Assembly: GCA_001599755.1 (NCBI GenBank)
Contig: BCHX01000005.1
Span: 4,274,409 to 4,338,408 of the forward strand
Length of the DNA stretch: 64,000 nt
From: Gliomastix tumulicola
Taxonomy: Eukaryota; Ascomycota; Sordariomycetes; Hypocreales; Bionectriaceae
Reading direction: 5' to 3'
Within the stretch, counting starts at the first letter, position 1. Each line of letters starts with the position of its first letter. Below the pieces are notes generated by a model. The model was not told the DNA's origin. It saw only the letters and a program-made list of their open reading frames with translations, and ran no database searches. Below are positions 11,087 through 21,768 of this stretch, in pieces. The translations under genes and the position numbers were made by a program.

Positions 11087-11386
11087 TCGATAGATGCGCC
11101 TTCTCACATAGAGATATTCAATCCTTGTGGGGATGGCTTCTCTCGCATGTGTGACGTGGGCCTCATCTACCTGGAGATGGGCTGGCAGGGACTTCTGCTT
11201 CGTCCAGTACTTCATTGAATGGTGGTATCCTCGGTCACATTGATCGCGCGTAAACTTGACGGGTTCCCCCTCATCCGTAATCTTAGTGTTGTGGTGAAAT
11301 GTGTGTCTATTTCGGGACGAGTCTGCCTTTTTCCCCTATGACTTTGTGCTATGTAGAATCAGGGTATCTCAAAACAGCAGAGCATC

Positions 11387-11617
11387 TCAAATCAGGATAT
11401 CGTCCAGAGCCTCCAACACCACCTCGACATACTTCTCACCCGCTTGGTCGCCATAGATTTCCTCCACATCCTCGAAGGGAGTGTTTCCCTCATCCAGGCA
11501 GGTGAGACACGTCTCCACGGCACTGGCGTACCGGTCACCCATCTCCTGCCTCAGGCGGCCACGGCAGAGCTCGAGCAGTGTGTCCTTGCAGCGCTCTGGC
11601 CAAGTCTGCTCCGCCAT
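11387..11617 (-). pseudogene. Possible C-terminal fragment of a fungal kinase-like/DUF7580-type protein
   Basis: A 76-residue ORF ends in a segment (YASAVETCLTCLDEGN, then FEDVEE, then KYVEVVLEALDDI) that resembles the conserved C-terminus of fungal DUF7580/prion-inhibition-associated proteins, as I recall that pattern. The frame stays open well upstream of the ATG, through the antisense of the kinase relic, which is likely chance. It lies inverted against the kinase/ankyrin remnant, so this locus looks rearranged. It may be a fragment rather than an expressed gene. Confidence 0.35.
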
Positions 11618-11700
11618 GCCTGGCTGGAATCCAAGAGCCTCGTTGGGCTCATCTCCCAGGGAGCCGCATTCAACAACGCACTCGTGGCCGCAATAACAAC

Positions 11701-12218
11701 GACGAGCTTTCAGTCCAAGGTGTCGAGCATTGGCAGTTGGGCAAGGAACTAGGCAAGGGTGGTCAGGGCATTGTTCGTCTGCAAACGTGCCTGGACGGGC
11801 CGAGCAAAGGTGCCAAGCGCGCCTTGAAGTGTATCAAATGGGAGACAGATGGACACAGACGACCTGTTCGAGAGCTTGAGGTCATGCCGCAACGGACATT
11901 TGGAGGCAGTGGAGCGTCTTGTAGCTGCGGGTGCCGATGTCGGGCTCGCAAGTCTGGCAGGATTGCAGCCGTTGCATGTGGCGGCGTCGGGAGGGCACTT
12001 CGGCATTGTTCAGCATCTTGTGAGCCAAGGGGGGGGCCGCTGTCAACGCCCAGTCCAATCAAGGAGAGACAGCCCTATACCAGGCAGCGTCAAAGGGTCA
12101 TGCAGATATTGTGGCCTGTCTCCTGGATGCGAAGGCTAGGACTGGGATCAAAAACTGGGCGGGGGATACGGCACTGCATGCTGCAACGGGCGGCGGCCAT
12201 GCAGTCATCGCCGAGCTC
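11701..12218 (+). pseudogene. Protein kinase N-lobe joined to ankyrin repeats, frame-broken relic
   Basis: Frame 1 starts with a kinase N-lobe: EHWQLGKELGKGGQGIV carries the glycine loop, and RALKCIKW has the position of the VAIK lysine. Near 11885 the similarity stops and ankyrin repeats follow in frame 2 (NGHLEAVERLVAAGADV, then LQPLHVAASGGHFGIVQHLVSQG). At an 8-G run near 12029-12036 they jump to frame 3 (AAVNAQSNQGETALYQAA, GHADIVACLLDAKA, DTALHAATGGGHAVIAEL). Fungal proteins with kinase plus ankyrin repeats are known; here the rest of the kinase, including the catalytic HRD and DFG motifs, is missing. The deletion and frame breaks point to a pseudogene, although a one-base error in the G run would explain the second break. 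Confidence 0.7.
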
Positions 12219-13546
12219 CATCATCTTCGCCCAGCTCTGTCGCTTTGGCTCGCGTCAACGCGATTGGCAGTTGCAGGAGAATTCCATATCAACACACAAC
12301 TAGGATACCCTCTCAGCTCTAATCAGCTGTCTAGTGTGTTCCAGATTGCCGATCTGCATGAGCCAGTGCCGGTCAACGGTCGCCTGCCCTCCTGCACGAT
12401 CTTGGGCATCCAGCTAGCAAACACTTCGCCGTTTGTAAGGCTGTACTTCACCTTGCCCGGTATGCTCTCACCAACCCCGGCACGATTAGAGCAGCAGGAA
12501 CGACATGACGGCTTCGTTTGGGAAGAGAAAGCGATGACGAGGGAGCACCGGGTCTTTCATCTGCTCAGCTACGGACAGGCTGTGTGTAGCCCTCTACTGG
12601 AGGGCGAAGGGGTCGGCGACGACGACGACGACGACTGAACGCACGCTGCGCTTGCCTTTCTATCCGTAAAGGATAGTCTTGATTCGGGATCATTCGACTT
12701 ACGTTTTTCGGAGACGCAACTCAGCTCCCGGGGCTTTCTAGGCGTACTCATTACCACCTTGGAGATCTAGAGGCGCATACTTGAGGGCAAGCTCTCAAGA
12801 CAATACTTGGAGGACAAGATAAAAGAAGCCAGCAACTCCATCAACGTATAATAGAGCCAAATAAGCACGGCGCACGCGTATTCCACTGTCATATTCCCAA
12901 CCCAGCCTCAATATAAAAGCCTATCCAGAACCAGCAGGGGTCTTCTTACTCTTCGTTCGCCCCCTGATTGTCCGTGACCAAAATGCTTTTGTCAGCGTGA
13001 CGGGGGGTGATACTTCAATGTTGGCACCCTGTTCATGCCAAGTCGGGCGACGAATACTCCCGAGAAGCTATCCCAACCTGGAAAGTCGCCATGTACTGCG
13101 TATGTGCCAAGCCAAGGTCCTGATCTTCCACCCCGCCAGCGATCTAGATGCCCTCGCTACCCCTCACCAGAACTAAGCAGGGCTTCCCCAGATTCCGGAT
13201 CCGGTGTCTCATCCGACGGCACATGACTCTCATACGGCCGGAGGAAGACCCGTTTCGGCACTCTTCTGGGTCAGGTGTTCACGGCACGTATTGGCGCGAC
13301 GGGTCACATCGCGGACTGTTCTAGAATGCGTTCCGTTTCATGGGCTAGCGGTGGGGAGAGTGCGCATGGCGCTCGGTAGGTTGCTGGGATGGGTGAGTTT
13401 GTCTGCAGGCGCCGCTACCCGGCTACTCTTCTTTGGGGAGGTAGGGGGACGCTCCGTGAGGAGGATGGGCCGTTGAACCGAGGTGATGACGAGGATGCCC
13501 TCGTCGGCTTCATGTGGCTGATCATGTCGGGGCGCGTCGATCCTTG

Positions 13547-13553
13547 TATAAAT
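13547..13553 (+). promoter_or_regulatory. TATA-like box of the cutinase gene
   Basis: TATAAAT lies 124 bp before the cutinase ATG, a reasonable distance for a fungal core promoter with a leader. Confidence 0.45.
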
Positions 13554-13653
13554 CAGTGAGCCCGCGGTGAAGGTGATGTTTGCTCGGTACATCTCGCTCA
13601 CAGGGAAGCCTCTACCGTCGTCCCTCAATACTGCTTCCCATCCGCGCCTCGGC

Positions 13654-13674
13654 ATCAATCAATCAATCAATCAA
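13654..13674. repeat. ATCA tetranucleotide repeat in the cutinase leader
   Basis: Tandem ATCA units end two bases before the ATG at 13677, so they lie in the probable 5' UTR. Confidence 0.85.
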
Positions 13675-13676
13675 CC

Positions 13677-14581
13677 ATGAAGCTCTTCGTCACCTTGGCT
13701 CTTCTTGCTGGCCTCGCCATCGCGGCTCCCGTGGACGTCGATTCTGTCGACCTCGCCGCGACTGACCTCTCTGCCGTGGACTTTGATGAGTTCCATCATG
13801 CAGGCCTCGAGGCCCGGCAGAGCACCTCGGAGAACCAGCTTGAGCAGGGTTCCAGCTCCAACTGCCCTGCTGGTATTCTTATCTTCGCTCGTGGGTCGAC
13901 CGAGAGCGGCAACATGGTACGAGGTCTCGTGATCTTGTTGCGACGACGCTGACACGCTGACACGCTGTCCAGGGAGGCAGTCTTGGGCCCATCCTCGCGT
14001 CTAGCCTGAGGAGCAAGGTGAGCCACGTTTTGCTCTACGTCTATGGGCCGGCTACTAACATGTTCAACAGGTCTCCAGCCTCTGGGTCCAGGGCGTTGGT
14101 GGTGCCTACTCGGCCGGCCTGATCGACAACTTGTTGCCTCGAGGCACAAGCTCTGGGGCCATCGCAGAAGGAGTGCGCCTCTTTAATCTCGCCAGTTCCA
14201 AGTGCCCCAGTGCACGTATTGTCACGGGAGGCTACAGGTAGGTAGGCCCCGACTGGGCTGCCTCACAGTGTGTGTACGTCAATCAACGACAGCTAACATT
14301 CTCTGTCCCAACACAGTCAAGGCGCGGCATTGATCGCAGCCGCCGTCAGCGACCTCAACGCCACGGTGCGGGACAAGGTCAGGGGCGCTGTGCTTTTTGG
14401 GTATACCAAGAATCAGCAGAATGGCGGGAGGATCCCGAACTACCCTGCTGACCGCACTGCCGTCTACTGTGCGCCTGGAGATCTGGTCTGCGAAGGAACG
14501 CTCATCGTCGCCCCGCCTCATTTCTCCTATGACGACGAGGCCGAAGGGGTGGCTGCTACCTTTCTTGCGAGCAAGATATGA
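13677..14581 (+). CDS. Secreted cutinase (alpha/beta hydrolase, CE5 family)
   Basis: Exons 13677-13916, 13973-14017, 14071-14237 and 14317-14581 give 238 residues. A signal peptide (MKLFVTLALLAGLAIAA) is followed by a short propeptide ending near EARQ. The mature enzyme has the nucleophile elbow GYSQG with Ser near residue 151; the codon for this Ser is split by intron 3. The catalytic Asp lies in CAPGDLVCEG (about 206) and the His in APPHFSY (about 219). Paired cysteines (NCPAG with SSKCPSA; VYCAPGDLVC) match the family's disulfides. Cutinases hydrolyse cutin esters outside the cell, which suits a plant-associated or saprotrophic fungus. Length is normal (about 200-240). Confidence 0.95.
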
Positions 14582-15249
14582 GGCAGTCTTGGACCAGGCG
14601 TCGGGCCGATCGTCACACAGTAGACTAGGTGACACTGCTTAGTCATCCCCAACGGTCGACGCGTTGAATCGTCCTAGCTATTGATGTGAATCATCTTGCA
14701 AGTACTCTATAGTGCATTGTTCCATGTGAATACCAGATCTGTACACATGTTCCTAGCGGCTTTATGTCTGGTTCGGTCTCCCTGTCCTACCTACCATATA
14801 GCCGCCGCTGCCATCCATTTTGACGCGTCCGCCGCCTGTAACAACGTCACAAGGCCTCCCCCATGTCAATCCATGGTGAACTGAAAGCACCCTCACACGT
14901 TGAATGGCCGGATTATTGGAAGGCTGGGACGGCAAGGCTCCTCCCATTGTCGAGCCTCGATCACCAGGAAAGTCCATGACGTCATGAACATGTTGTTTGT
15001 GCCTCCTCAGTGACAGCATCACATTGCGAGACAAAGCGCAAAGCGAAGGCAATGATGAGGCTGTGATTCATCCCTCCTGTTTACTATTGAAAGATATATC
15101 GCGAATGAGAGATGAAATGCTGCGAGCAGTGATTGGAGGACGCTCAGCGTGTAAGTGGTGAACTGTCTGTGACGCGGTGTTGATACAGTAGTACAAAGGG
15201 AGTCCAGCTTAGAATCTCCCCAAGCTAAGTATGCCTACACGTCAACACA
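14582..15249. other. Intergenic, nothing recognised
   Basis: 668 bp after the cutinase; only short unconvincing ORFs. Confidence 0.5.
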
Positions 15250-15690
15250 ATGTTCTTCACCTGTAAATCCTCGCTAATGGCGAAAGTGAAGTTCTATTTA
15301 GCGCCTAAAAACCAAGCTGAGATGCCTCCAGCCCCTACGCCAGCGATAAACCGTGGTCCGGATGAGCCTGAGCCAGCCAAAGACGATGGTCAGGATGAGG
15401 CAACTCGCCGCCAAGCTGGAATCGAGGCGCGCAAGAGGCTCGCCCGGGATGTTAATCCGAATGGTGTGAACATTCTCTGGGTCCCAGACGACCAGTGGAC
15501 AACGATTCGGACGGCGCCCGCCGATAGGATCAAGCTAGAAGCAAGATCCATCAAGGTCAACGGGCTCTCTCAGGTGAACTTAGACAATCCTTCCATAATA
15601 GAGGGTCTCGTCGAGCATGCAGAGCATGAAATTGGTGATGTTGGGCCCTGTACGTTGTTCTGGGCGGACTTTAGATTCTCTAAGATGTGA
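15250..15690 (+). CDS. Hypothetical protein
   Basis: A 146-codon ORF, with a second ATG at codon 10. The N-terminal third is Pro- and Glu-rich, then comes a charged helical part (DEATRRQAGIEARKRLARD) and a compact mixed segment ending DFRFSKM. No family is recognised and there are no obvious introns. Even codon use and a hydrophilic composition make a real protein possible; it could also be an exon of a longer gene. Confidence 0.35.
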   Translation: MFFTCKSSLMAKVKFYLAPKNQAEMPPAPTPAINRGPDEPEPAKDDGQDEATRRQAGIEARKRLARDVNPNGVNILWVPDDQWTTIRTAPADRIKLEARSIKVNGLSQVNLDNPSIIEGLVEHAEHEIGDVGPCTLFWADFRFSKM

Positions 15691-16221
15691 GCAAGCTCGT
15701 CGGCGTATCTGCTGTGATACGCGGGCCTTGTAAAGATATATATTGGAAAATGGTTGGCAGGTAAGCCTCCTCAATGCTTAATGAATGGCTCATCATAATA
15801 AACCGCGAAACCTATCCCAGTGTCTCGTATTCCCAATCTAGACCACAGACATGACGGATCGAACGAACCGCTGGAAGAACGGGTTCTTTTGCTCGAGATA
15901 GCGACGCAGCTAGGAATCAATACGAACAGGTGTAAGCATGATTCCAAGCCTGGAATCAAGATGCCGGATTAAATGGCACGTGATGTCGTCAAGTGACTTT
16001 GCCATTCATATTCATCGCTGTCGCCTCTCCCGAAGTTGGGCAGTCAAATTCAGCTTGCTCACGAAATACTGCACAAAACGCGGCAAAAGTCCTGACAGAT
16101 TAGGGTACTATTAATTATTCTGATTATCCGCGTTGATACACTACGCACTTTACCGACCACCCGTCATCTCATAATGAGCGATCCTGGGAGAAAACCACCT
16201 TGCCGCTTCCCGCTCAAGCGC
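15691..16221. other. Intergenic, nothing recognised
   Basis: 531 bp, locally AT-rich near 16090-16140; no gene or motif supported. Confidence 0.5.
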
Positions 16222-16863
16222 TCAACGCTTACGGAAAAGATCTCGCAGCTTCTGGATCCCGGACCAGCTTTGGCCAAGGGCCTTGTCGAGAATCTCTCGC
16301 TGGCCCGATTTCTTCAGCAGATTCTCATACACCTCGTTGTCCATGGTCCCAAAGGCACCCAGGCCGAGAGCACCCTGCTTGATGCCCTCCACGTGGCGCA
16401 CAATGACCTCCTCCTCGTGCTCGTTACCGCGGACAGCATGCATGACCGGGGCCCAAAGGGCTTGGAAGTACTGAAAGTCTAGAGAGCGACCCTTCTCGAT
16501 GCTGTCCTCGCAGAGGAACTCCAGCGGCACCATCTTCCGGTTGCGGATGATCCAAGCCGTAGGGAAGTAGTCCTTGTTCATGTGTCGAATGACCGCGTCC
16601 GATGCGAGGCTCATGCCATGTCGAAGCTGGGGAATACTGCTGGAGGCATCCAGATACTTCTGCGCTCGGCCACGCTCGAAGAAAACGGTGACGTAGCTGG
16701 TCAGATTCTCCGAGGTCTCGTAGCTCTCCAGCACGTCTTGGACCTTGCAGACGGCGGAGAAGTAGGAGTCCGCATTGATCAACTCCAGCTTGGGAAACGA
16801 ATCCACGACTGCGACATTGTACAGGAAGACTGGTGGGATAGTCATCTTGAACGAAAGCGGCAT
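16222..16863 (-). CDS. Conserved-looking protein of unknown function
   Basis: A single-exon ORF encodes 213 residues from ATG 16861-16863; a second Met at residue 7 is an alternative start. The sequence is globular with alternating hydrophobic strands and helices, no signal peptide and no membrane helix. Noticeable segments are YVTVFFERGRAQKYLDAS, DYFPTAWIIRNRKMVPLEFL and GALGLGAFGTMDNEVYENLL. I do not recognise the family. The basic C-terminus (LRDLFRKR) is unremarkable. Its length, sensible composition and lack of any rival ORF support it as a real gene. Confidence 0.6.
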   Translation of the reverse strand: MPLSFKMTIPPVFLYNVAVVDSFPKLELINADSYFSAVCKVQDVLESYETSENLTSYVTVFFERGRAQKYLDASSSIPQLRHGMSLASDAVIRHMNKDYFPTAWIIRNRKMVPLEFLCEDSIEKGRSLDFQYFQALWAPVMHAVRGNEHEEEVIVRHVEGIKQGALGLGAFGTMDNEVYENLLKKSGQREILDKALGQSWSGIQKLRDLFRKR

Positions 16864-17663
16864 CGGTACCGGGCGGAGGCGCGTTCCAAAATCTCTGTCG
16901 TGAGGTTATTCAGTCTGCCAAGACAACTATGGATGATGGAGCAGTTGTTCCTGGTAGAGCGCTGAAGAAATATTTCTTCACCCCCTCGTCCCTCTTATCC
17001 TCACTATATGTAATCGCTTGAGGGGTTCGATTCAGACATCCAAACCCGTCGCATTATGATCACATTAGAAATACGGCCTTTTAGATCACTCGGGAAAGCG
17101 TCGATGTGAATCACACTGGATAAAATATGTATAAATGATGTTCTCGTGGCTGCCGTTTGCACGCAATATGTGAATCGACGTTCCACCGTCACTGGAACAG
17201 ATATGAGCTTGTTCACAGCGCTGAACGGCAGCTAAGTGGTCACGTTCCTCCTATGTGCCGACCTTCCATCAGCCGCCCGATGTGCCGTTCTGGCATTCAG
17301 TGCCGTGAGCAAAAGAACCAATCATCAGACCCCCAAGAATGTTAGTGGGCAATGTGACGCCGGGCAGTTTGGCCGGCATATGAGCAAGGCCGTCATGCAG
17401 TATCGCTTCGAAGGTAGTATATTACGCAGGATGGCCTACGTTCTGCGATGGTGGTTTGGTCACAGCCATGGTGCCCTACTATGACCCTTCACTCCCTCCA
17501 ATGCTATCCGTCAATGGATTACGGTACAAGTTGGAACCCGTTGGACCGGACTGGGGGCGAGCACATCAGGTGAATCACAGCACTGGAGATTTTTATTTGT
17601 TCGTAATTAATACAATCCCAAGCCATGTGATTAGGGACAAGGCGTGTCATCTTGCGTGCGCCA
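16864..17663. other. Intergenic, nothing recognised
   Basis: 800 bp with short ORFs on both strands only. It should include the promoter of the upstream minus-strand gene. Confidence 0.5.
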
Positions 17664-18434
17664 TCATTTCTGGAGGCTCTTCTGTCCGATGCGAGTCAAG
17701 TCATCGCTGTACAAGGTCTCCTTCTCGAATCCATTCAGCACCTGGTCAATCAGAGCCGCAGCAGTGTCTTCAAGTGTCACCGTTGGTAATCCCGGGACCT
17801 GGAGAGGGGTAGATCTTCCTCCGCCTGCAATGAACCCGGGCCTCGCAATGGCTGCCTCCATCCGACCACCTGACTTCTGCGCGTAGTCAAGGACGTCAAG
17901 CTCTGTGTCGCCCTGTTCTTCATTTAGTACCTAGCTGGATATCAAGAATTGGGCGTATTCTTCACTCACGCGCATCAAAACCAGTTCTCGCATCCCTCTG
18001 GCGACGACAAACTCCGGGACGGGATCCGTCTTGCTCCTCTGCGCGAAGTGGCCGCTGATATACATGAATCGGAACGGCGTGTCCTTCGTGCGTGGCAGTG
18101 AACCCATCGTCTGAGCGGCAGTGGAGGTGTAGCCGCGAGTTATCTTCACGATGTCCTCCCAGGTCGAGTCCTTAGCCTTGCTCGGCGTGACGGCGATCGT
18201 CCAGATACACGCGTCCGCGCCTTCGAGCGCTTTCTTGATGCTATCGGGGTAGGTTTCGAAGTCGTCACAGACACCGGAGATCAGCTTTTTCGCGTCATCC
18301 GGGGACGTGTCAGGAGGCACAGGCGTCTCCCGCCGGCTCAGGGCAACGACAGATGTGATGGCCGGGTGTGCGAGAGCCTGTCCCACTACCTCGGCGCCGA
18401 GAAAGCCGGACGAGCCACCGATGACGAGCTTCAT
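17664..18434 (-). CDS. NAD(P)-binding epimerase/NmrA-like Rossmann protein
   Basis: Two exons (18434-17970 and 17912-17664) join in phase across a 57-bp intron that contains a TACTAAA branch-like site; the product has 237 residues. The N-terminus begins directly with the dinucleotide-binding fold, MKLVIGGSSGFLGAEV (GxxGxxG). Later come ADACIWTIAV and RFMYISGHFAQRS, which correspond to the strand positions of atypical short-chain dehydrogenases/nucleoside-diphosphate-sugar epimerases, and ARPGFIAGGG near residue 185. The YxxxK dyad is not evident, so it is better called a Rossmann NAD(P)-binding protein than a proven dehydrogenase. Cytosolic; substrate unknown. Confidence 0.82.
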
Positions 18435-19296
18435 GATGAGGTCTGTTCCCGTTCGATGGCAGATGGATGGATGGAATGGAGATAGGGGAAGGAAGATGAA
18501 GAGACGTCAACTTTAAGCTCGGTCTTTATATCTTGCTTCGAGGGACTCACGTCATCCCCCCTGCCCGGAAGCGGCACCGGCCGGATCTAAGCAGGCACGT
18601 CTTAAACTCCGGCTCATTGTGATGTTCAGCCTGTTGGAGGGATTAGTTCAAAAGAGGAAACGTTGTCTACCTATGGCCGGGCGGGTTAAATCCGGCCAGT
18701 GCAAGGGCTGCTGGACGACATGATCGTGCTGAAGGCCATGGCCCATTTGAGGATGAGACACCCTTGAATGGCCCAGCGTGATCACACCCGAGATAGCGGG
18801 AGAAGTGGTAGTATAAGTTAGCGGTCCAGTGCCCTTGATACCCGAGTACCGATGGAACAGCGGGGAGTCGGCGCCAGGCATAAGGCGCCAGGCAAATCTG
18901 CCGAAGAACGATCGTCAAGGATACTCTTATTCAGGGAACCGCGTCGCGCGTCAATCCACTGAGATCACAAGTCTGAGTACTATGCGTTTTCGGCATGATT
19001 CATATGCTGTTCGTAGTTGGTATTCGTCTTGAGTCACTAAATGAGACGTAGTCTTTGTCTGCGCGTCGTTTCCAGCAAGGGGCACTGTTGTCCAGTTAGC
19101 ATCACCCATACCAAGGAGGCATTGTTCGAGAACACACTCGATGAAACAATGGCACATCATCGACCGCCAAACAGTACCTGCCATCCGACATATATCCCTA
19201 GGTCCAACGGTGTAATTCTCTACGTCGCAATTTCTGCACTACGTCACGACCAAGACAGGTAAACTTCGCTCAAAGATATATCAACAATAAAACACC
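18435..19296. other. Intergenic, nothing recognised
   Basis: 862 bp. The promoter of the Rossmann-protein gene should lie at the left end. Short ORFs elsewhere lack support. Confidence 0.5.
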
Positions 19297-19620
19297 ATGG
19301 GGGCCCATTCACGAGACCAGGTCGATGAATCTTCTACCGCACAGCCGGATATTTTGCTTCACGAGAATGCCAAGACCGGCCGTGGCTTCATTGATCCCAC
19401 CTTAGGCGAGCCACTGGGAGACATGATCGATGCCATGGTCATCTATCCCTGCATCGCATATATCGTCGAATATCTGCTACATCACACCCTTTATGCCCTG
19501 CTCTGTATAGTCATTGTTTTAGCAGTCCTGTTCAATCTCACGCTATTGATAACGACGGCGACAGTGTTGATTACTTTCACATTTTCAGCTGTCATTACAG
19601 CATTGATCGTAGGTGGTTAG
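19297..19620 (+). CDS. Small hypothetical membrane protein
   Basis: A 107-codon ORF from a good-context ATG (caccATGG). A polar N-terminus of about 45 residues precedes two or three hydrophobic helices rich in Leu, Ile, Val and Thr (about residues 48-105). No family is recognised. A TATATC tract and short leader precede it. It may be a small orphan membrane protein. Confidence 0.4.
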   Translation: MGAHSRDQVDESSTAQPDILLHENAKTGRGFIDPTLGEPLGDMIDAMVIYPCIAYIVEYLLHHTLYALLCIVIVLAVLFNLTLLITTATVLITFTFSAVITALIVGG

Positions 19621-20889
19621 TAGATTTTATCAATTCAGGATGCTGTTCAAAAGGAAGACCACGAAACGGTAGCTGGATGGAAAGTGTTCTCCATCAGGCT
19701 ATGCTAGGTAGCCTGTGAACGTAATGAAATATTCGGCTCTTACATGATGCCATGGTTCCTCGCTGTAGAGCAGGTCTATCCCGTAGAGTGACCGGGAGCT
19801 GCTCGTATTCACCGCCGCGTATACGATGCGCCACTGTCATCACCATGTCTCACCCCATCGCCTCGCAGAAACGGCCCCCATTCGCCGTGCGAGCATGGAC
19901 AACCATGAACAGCGAGTCATAAGCAGTGCTGCTCTACGTTGAAGTAAGCCCGGGGTAGCAGTCGGATCATCGCCTTCCCACTTTATGTCTCATCCTTCAG
20001 CTCGCACCAGCTCGTCTTTGGCCAGGACTCGCCAAAGTGCGGGGGTCCAAGCTCAGTGGCTTGCCTCTAGTGAAACTTGGCGGGCTTATGGCGCCCGTCC
20101 AGCTGGCCGGCCACTGAACAGAAGAGCACAGTAAGACTCCCAGAAGCCGTATTCCTCGCTTATGCAGATGAATTCTCGCCTCACTCCTTGCATCGTCATT
20201 GGGCCATTCTCAAGTTGCATTTCTTGCCTCCCGGTGATCGCATGACCAGCACAGAGGCCATGAAGCGACTGGTCCCGGAGAGCTCCGGCGTCCATCGCCC
20301 GCTAAGCCCACTTGGCTCTTGTTTCTCACCGAAATCATGCACGGCCGATCCAGAATGCGGCAAGAGGATGGCCCAAGACCAAGCTACCGACGTGCAATTA
20401 GGGAGGTGAAACAGCCCGCCCAGTCGACGGCGTCTCTCGCTCGCCAGAGACGCGTTCTGGACTCCTGCGAGTGACAATGCATGGCATTTAAAGTGTACAT
20501 GGGCCGCATAAGCTCGCGGAGGATGCTTTAACTAGTGTTTCTCTGCCTTGCTCATCAGCTATCCTTCAATGGGCAGGCGAGTCGTAGATCTCCCGTTAAA
20601 ATCTTGGAAGTCGGGGCTCACAGGCCCTCTCCCCCCCTCCCACGTGCCGAGATTAGAAGCTTAGACGCCCGGTAGATGCCTTATCTAAGAGCGGGCATGG
20701 AGGCCCATCGCACTGCTAGCTCGTTCGGGCAGGCTGTAATACCGTATGACGGCGAAGGCTGGGTGACGACTGGAGGCGGAGGCAAACAGCAACGAATACA
20801 AAATGAGACGGGGGCGCCCGACGATCGACGCAAGGTCTGGGCCATTCTACTCCCATCTTCATCGAGTATCCAAGACGTCAGTGATCAAT
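19621..20889. other. Intergenic, nothing recognised
   Basis: About 1.27 kb. Overlapping ORFs on both strands at 20077-20477 have no family signal and are treated as chance. The right end holds the promoter of the secreted protein at 20890. Confidence 0.5.
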
Positions 20890-21768
20890 ATGCGGTTCAC
20901 CTCACTCCTCCTCGCGGCAGCGACCGCCCTCGCCGCGGTCAACGAGCCCTGCTACGGGCCAAACAACCTCGCGGGTGTTTGCATCGACTCCGCGGCCTGC
21001 ACCTCTGGCGGCGGCACCTCCATCGCCGGCGCCTGTCCCGCGTCAGTAAAAGCCATCCTGCATAGGAGAATCTCAAGCTAACTTGACGCAGTGACGCCGC
21101 CAACGTCCGCTGCTGCTCCAAGCCGACCTGCCGCGGATCCGGCTCGGCCTGCGGCTGGACGTCTGACTGCGCCGGCACGTCCACGTCTGGCCTCTGTCCG
21201 GGACCAGGCAGTTTCCAATGCTGCAGTACGACCAACAACGGCTGGGGCGGCTATCCTGCCCCGGCCATCCCGGCCGTGGGAGCCTGCCAGGCGGTGGCCG
21301 TCAGCGGCGCCCGCTCCGTCGTGAATGCCTTCCCCGGACGCGTCAGGCAGATCTACTGCACGCGGGCCTGCAGCTGCCCCGGCACGAGTGATCACTGCTG
21401 TGGCAAGGCCATCGACTACATGATTGCTGATGGTGGCGGCGTAAGAAATCCTCTCCCCTTCTGCTCCGCTCCTCGATCATTCGACGCTAATGAAGATCAT
21501 ATACTGCAGCAAGCTACGCTCTCCGGCAGGAGCATTGCCGAATGGGCCATGTGAGTCGTCGGTCCATCCCTCCATAAGATGCAGACACTAATTGTGACAT
21601 GCCAGGAACAACCGCGCGTCGCTCAAGGTCAAGTATATCATCTGGGGTCAGAAGATCTGGAACCCCTCGCAGGACTCGGTCCGTGCTTGGACGAGCTGGA
21701 GGACGATGGAGGACCGGGGCGATATCACCCAGAACCACTGGGACCATGTTCACATCTCCTTCAACTAA
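20890..21768 (+). CDS. Secreted cysteine-rich protein with ARB_07466-type C-terminal domain
   Basis: Exons 20890-21041, 21092-21440, 21510-21550 and 21606-21768 splice in phase to 234 residues. A signal peptide (MRFTSLLLAAATALAAV) precedes two compact Cys-rich modules (CYGPNNLAGVCIDSAAC... and CRGSGSACGWTSDCAG...). The C-terminal domain has the pattern of the fungal ARB_07466 C-terminal family: IYCTRACSCPGTSDHCCGKAIDYMIADGG, then IAEWAM, YIIWGQKIWNP and a terminal NHWDHVHISF. The HxxHxH-like ending and the D of AIDYM recall the zinc sites of M15/VanY-like peptidases; the family link is known, the activity here is inference. The protein is exported; a role in peptidoglycan or cell-wall contact is possible. 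Confidence 0.85.

Larger units (their letters stand above)
12219..13676. other. Intergenic plus cutinase promoter and leader
   Basis: About 1.4 kb. The ORF frame from the ankyrin relic continues to 12638, ending in a GAC repeat that encodes poly-Asp, but without recognisable domain. The rest shows no gene. The end carries the cutinase TATA-like box and an ATCA-repeat leader. Confidence 0.5.

Noticed and set aside
15250..16221. Idea that the ORF at 15250 continues through introns to the right
   Set aside because: A donor-like GTGAGC follows at 15688, but no acceptor opens a convincing continuation.
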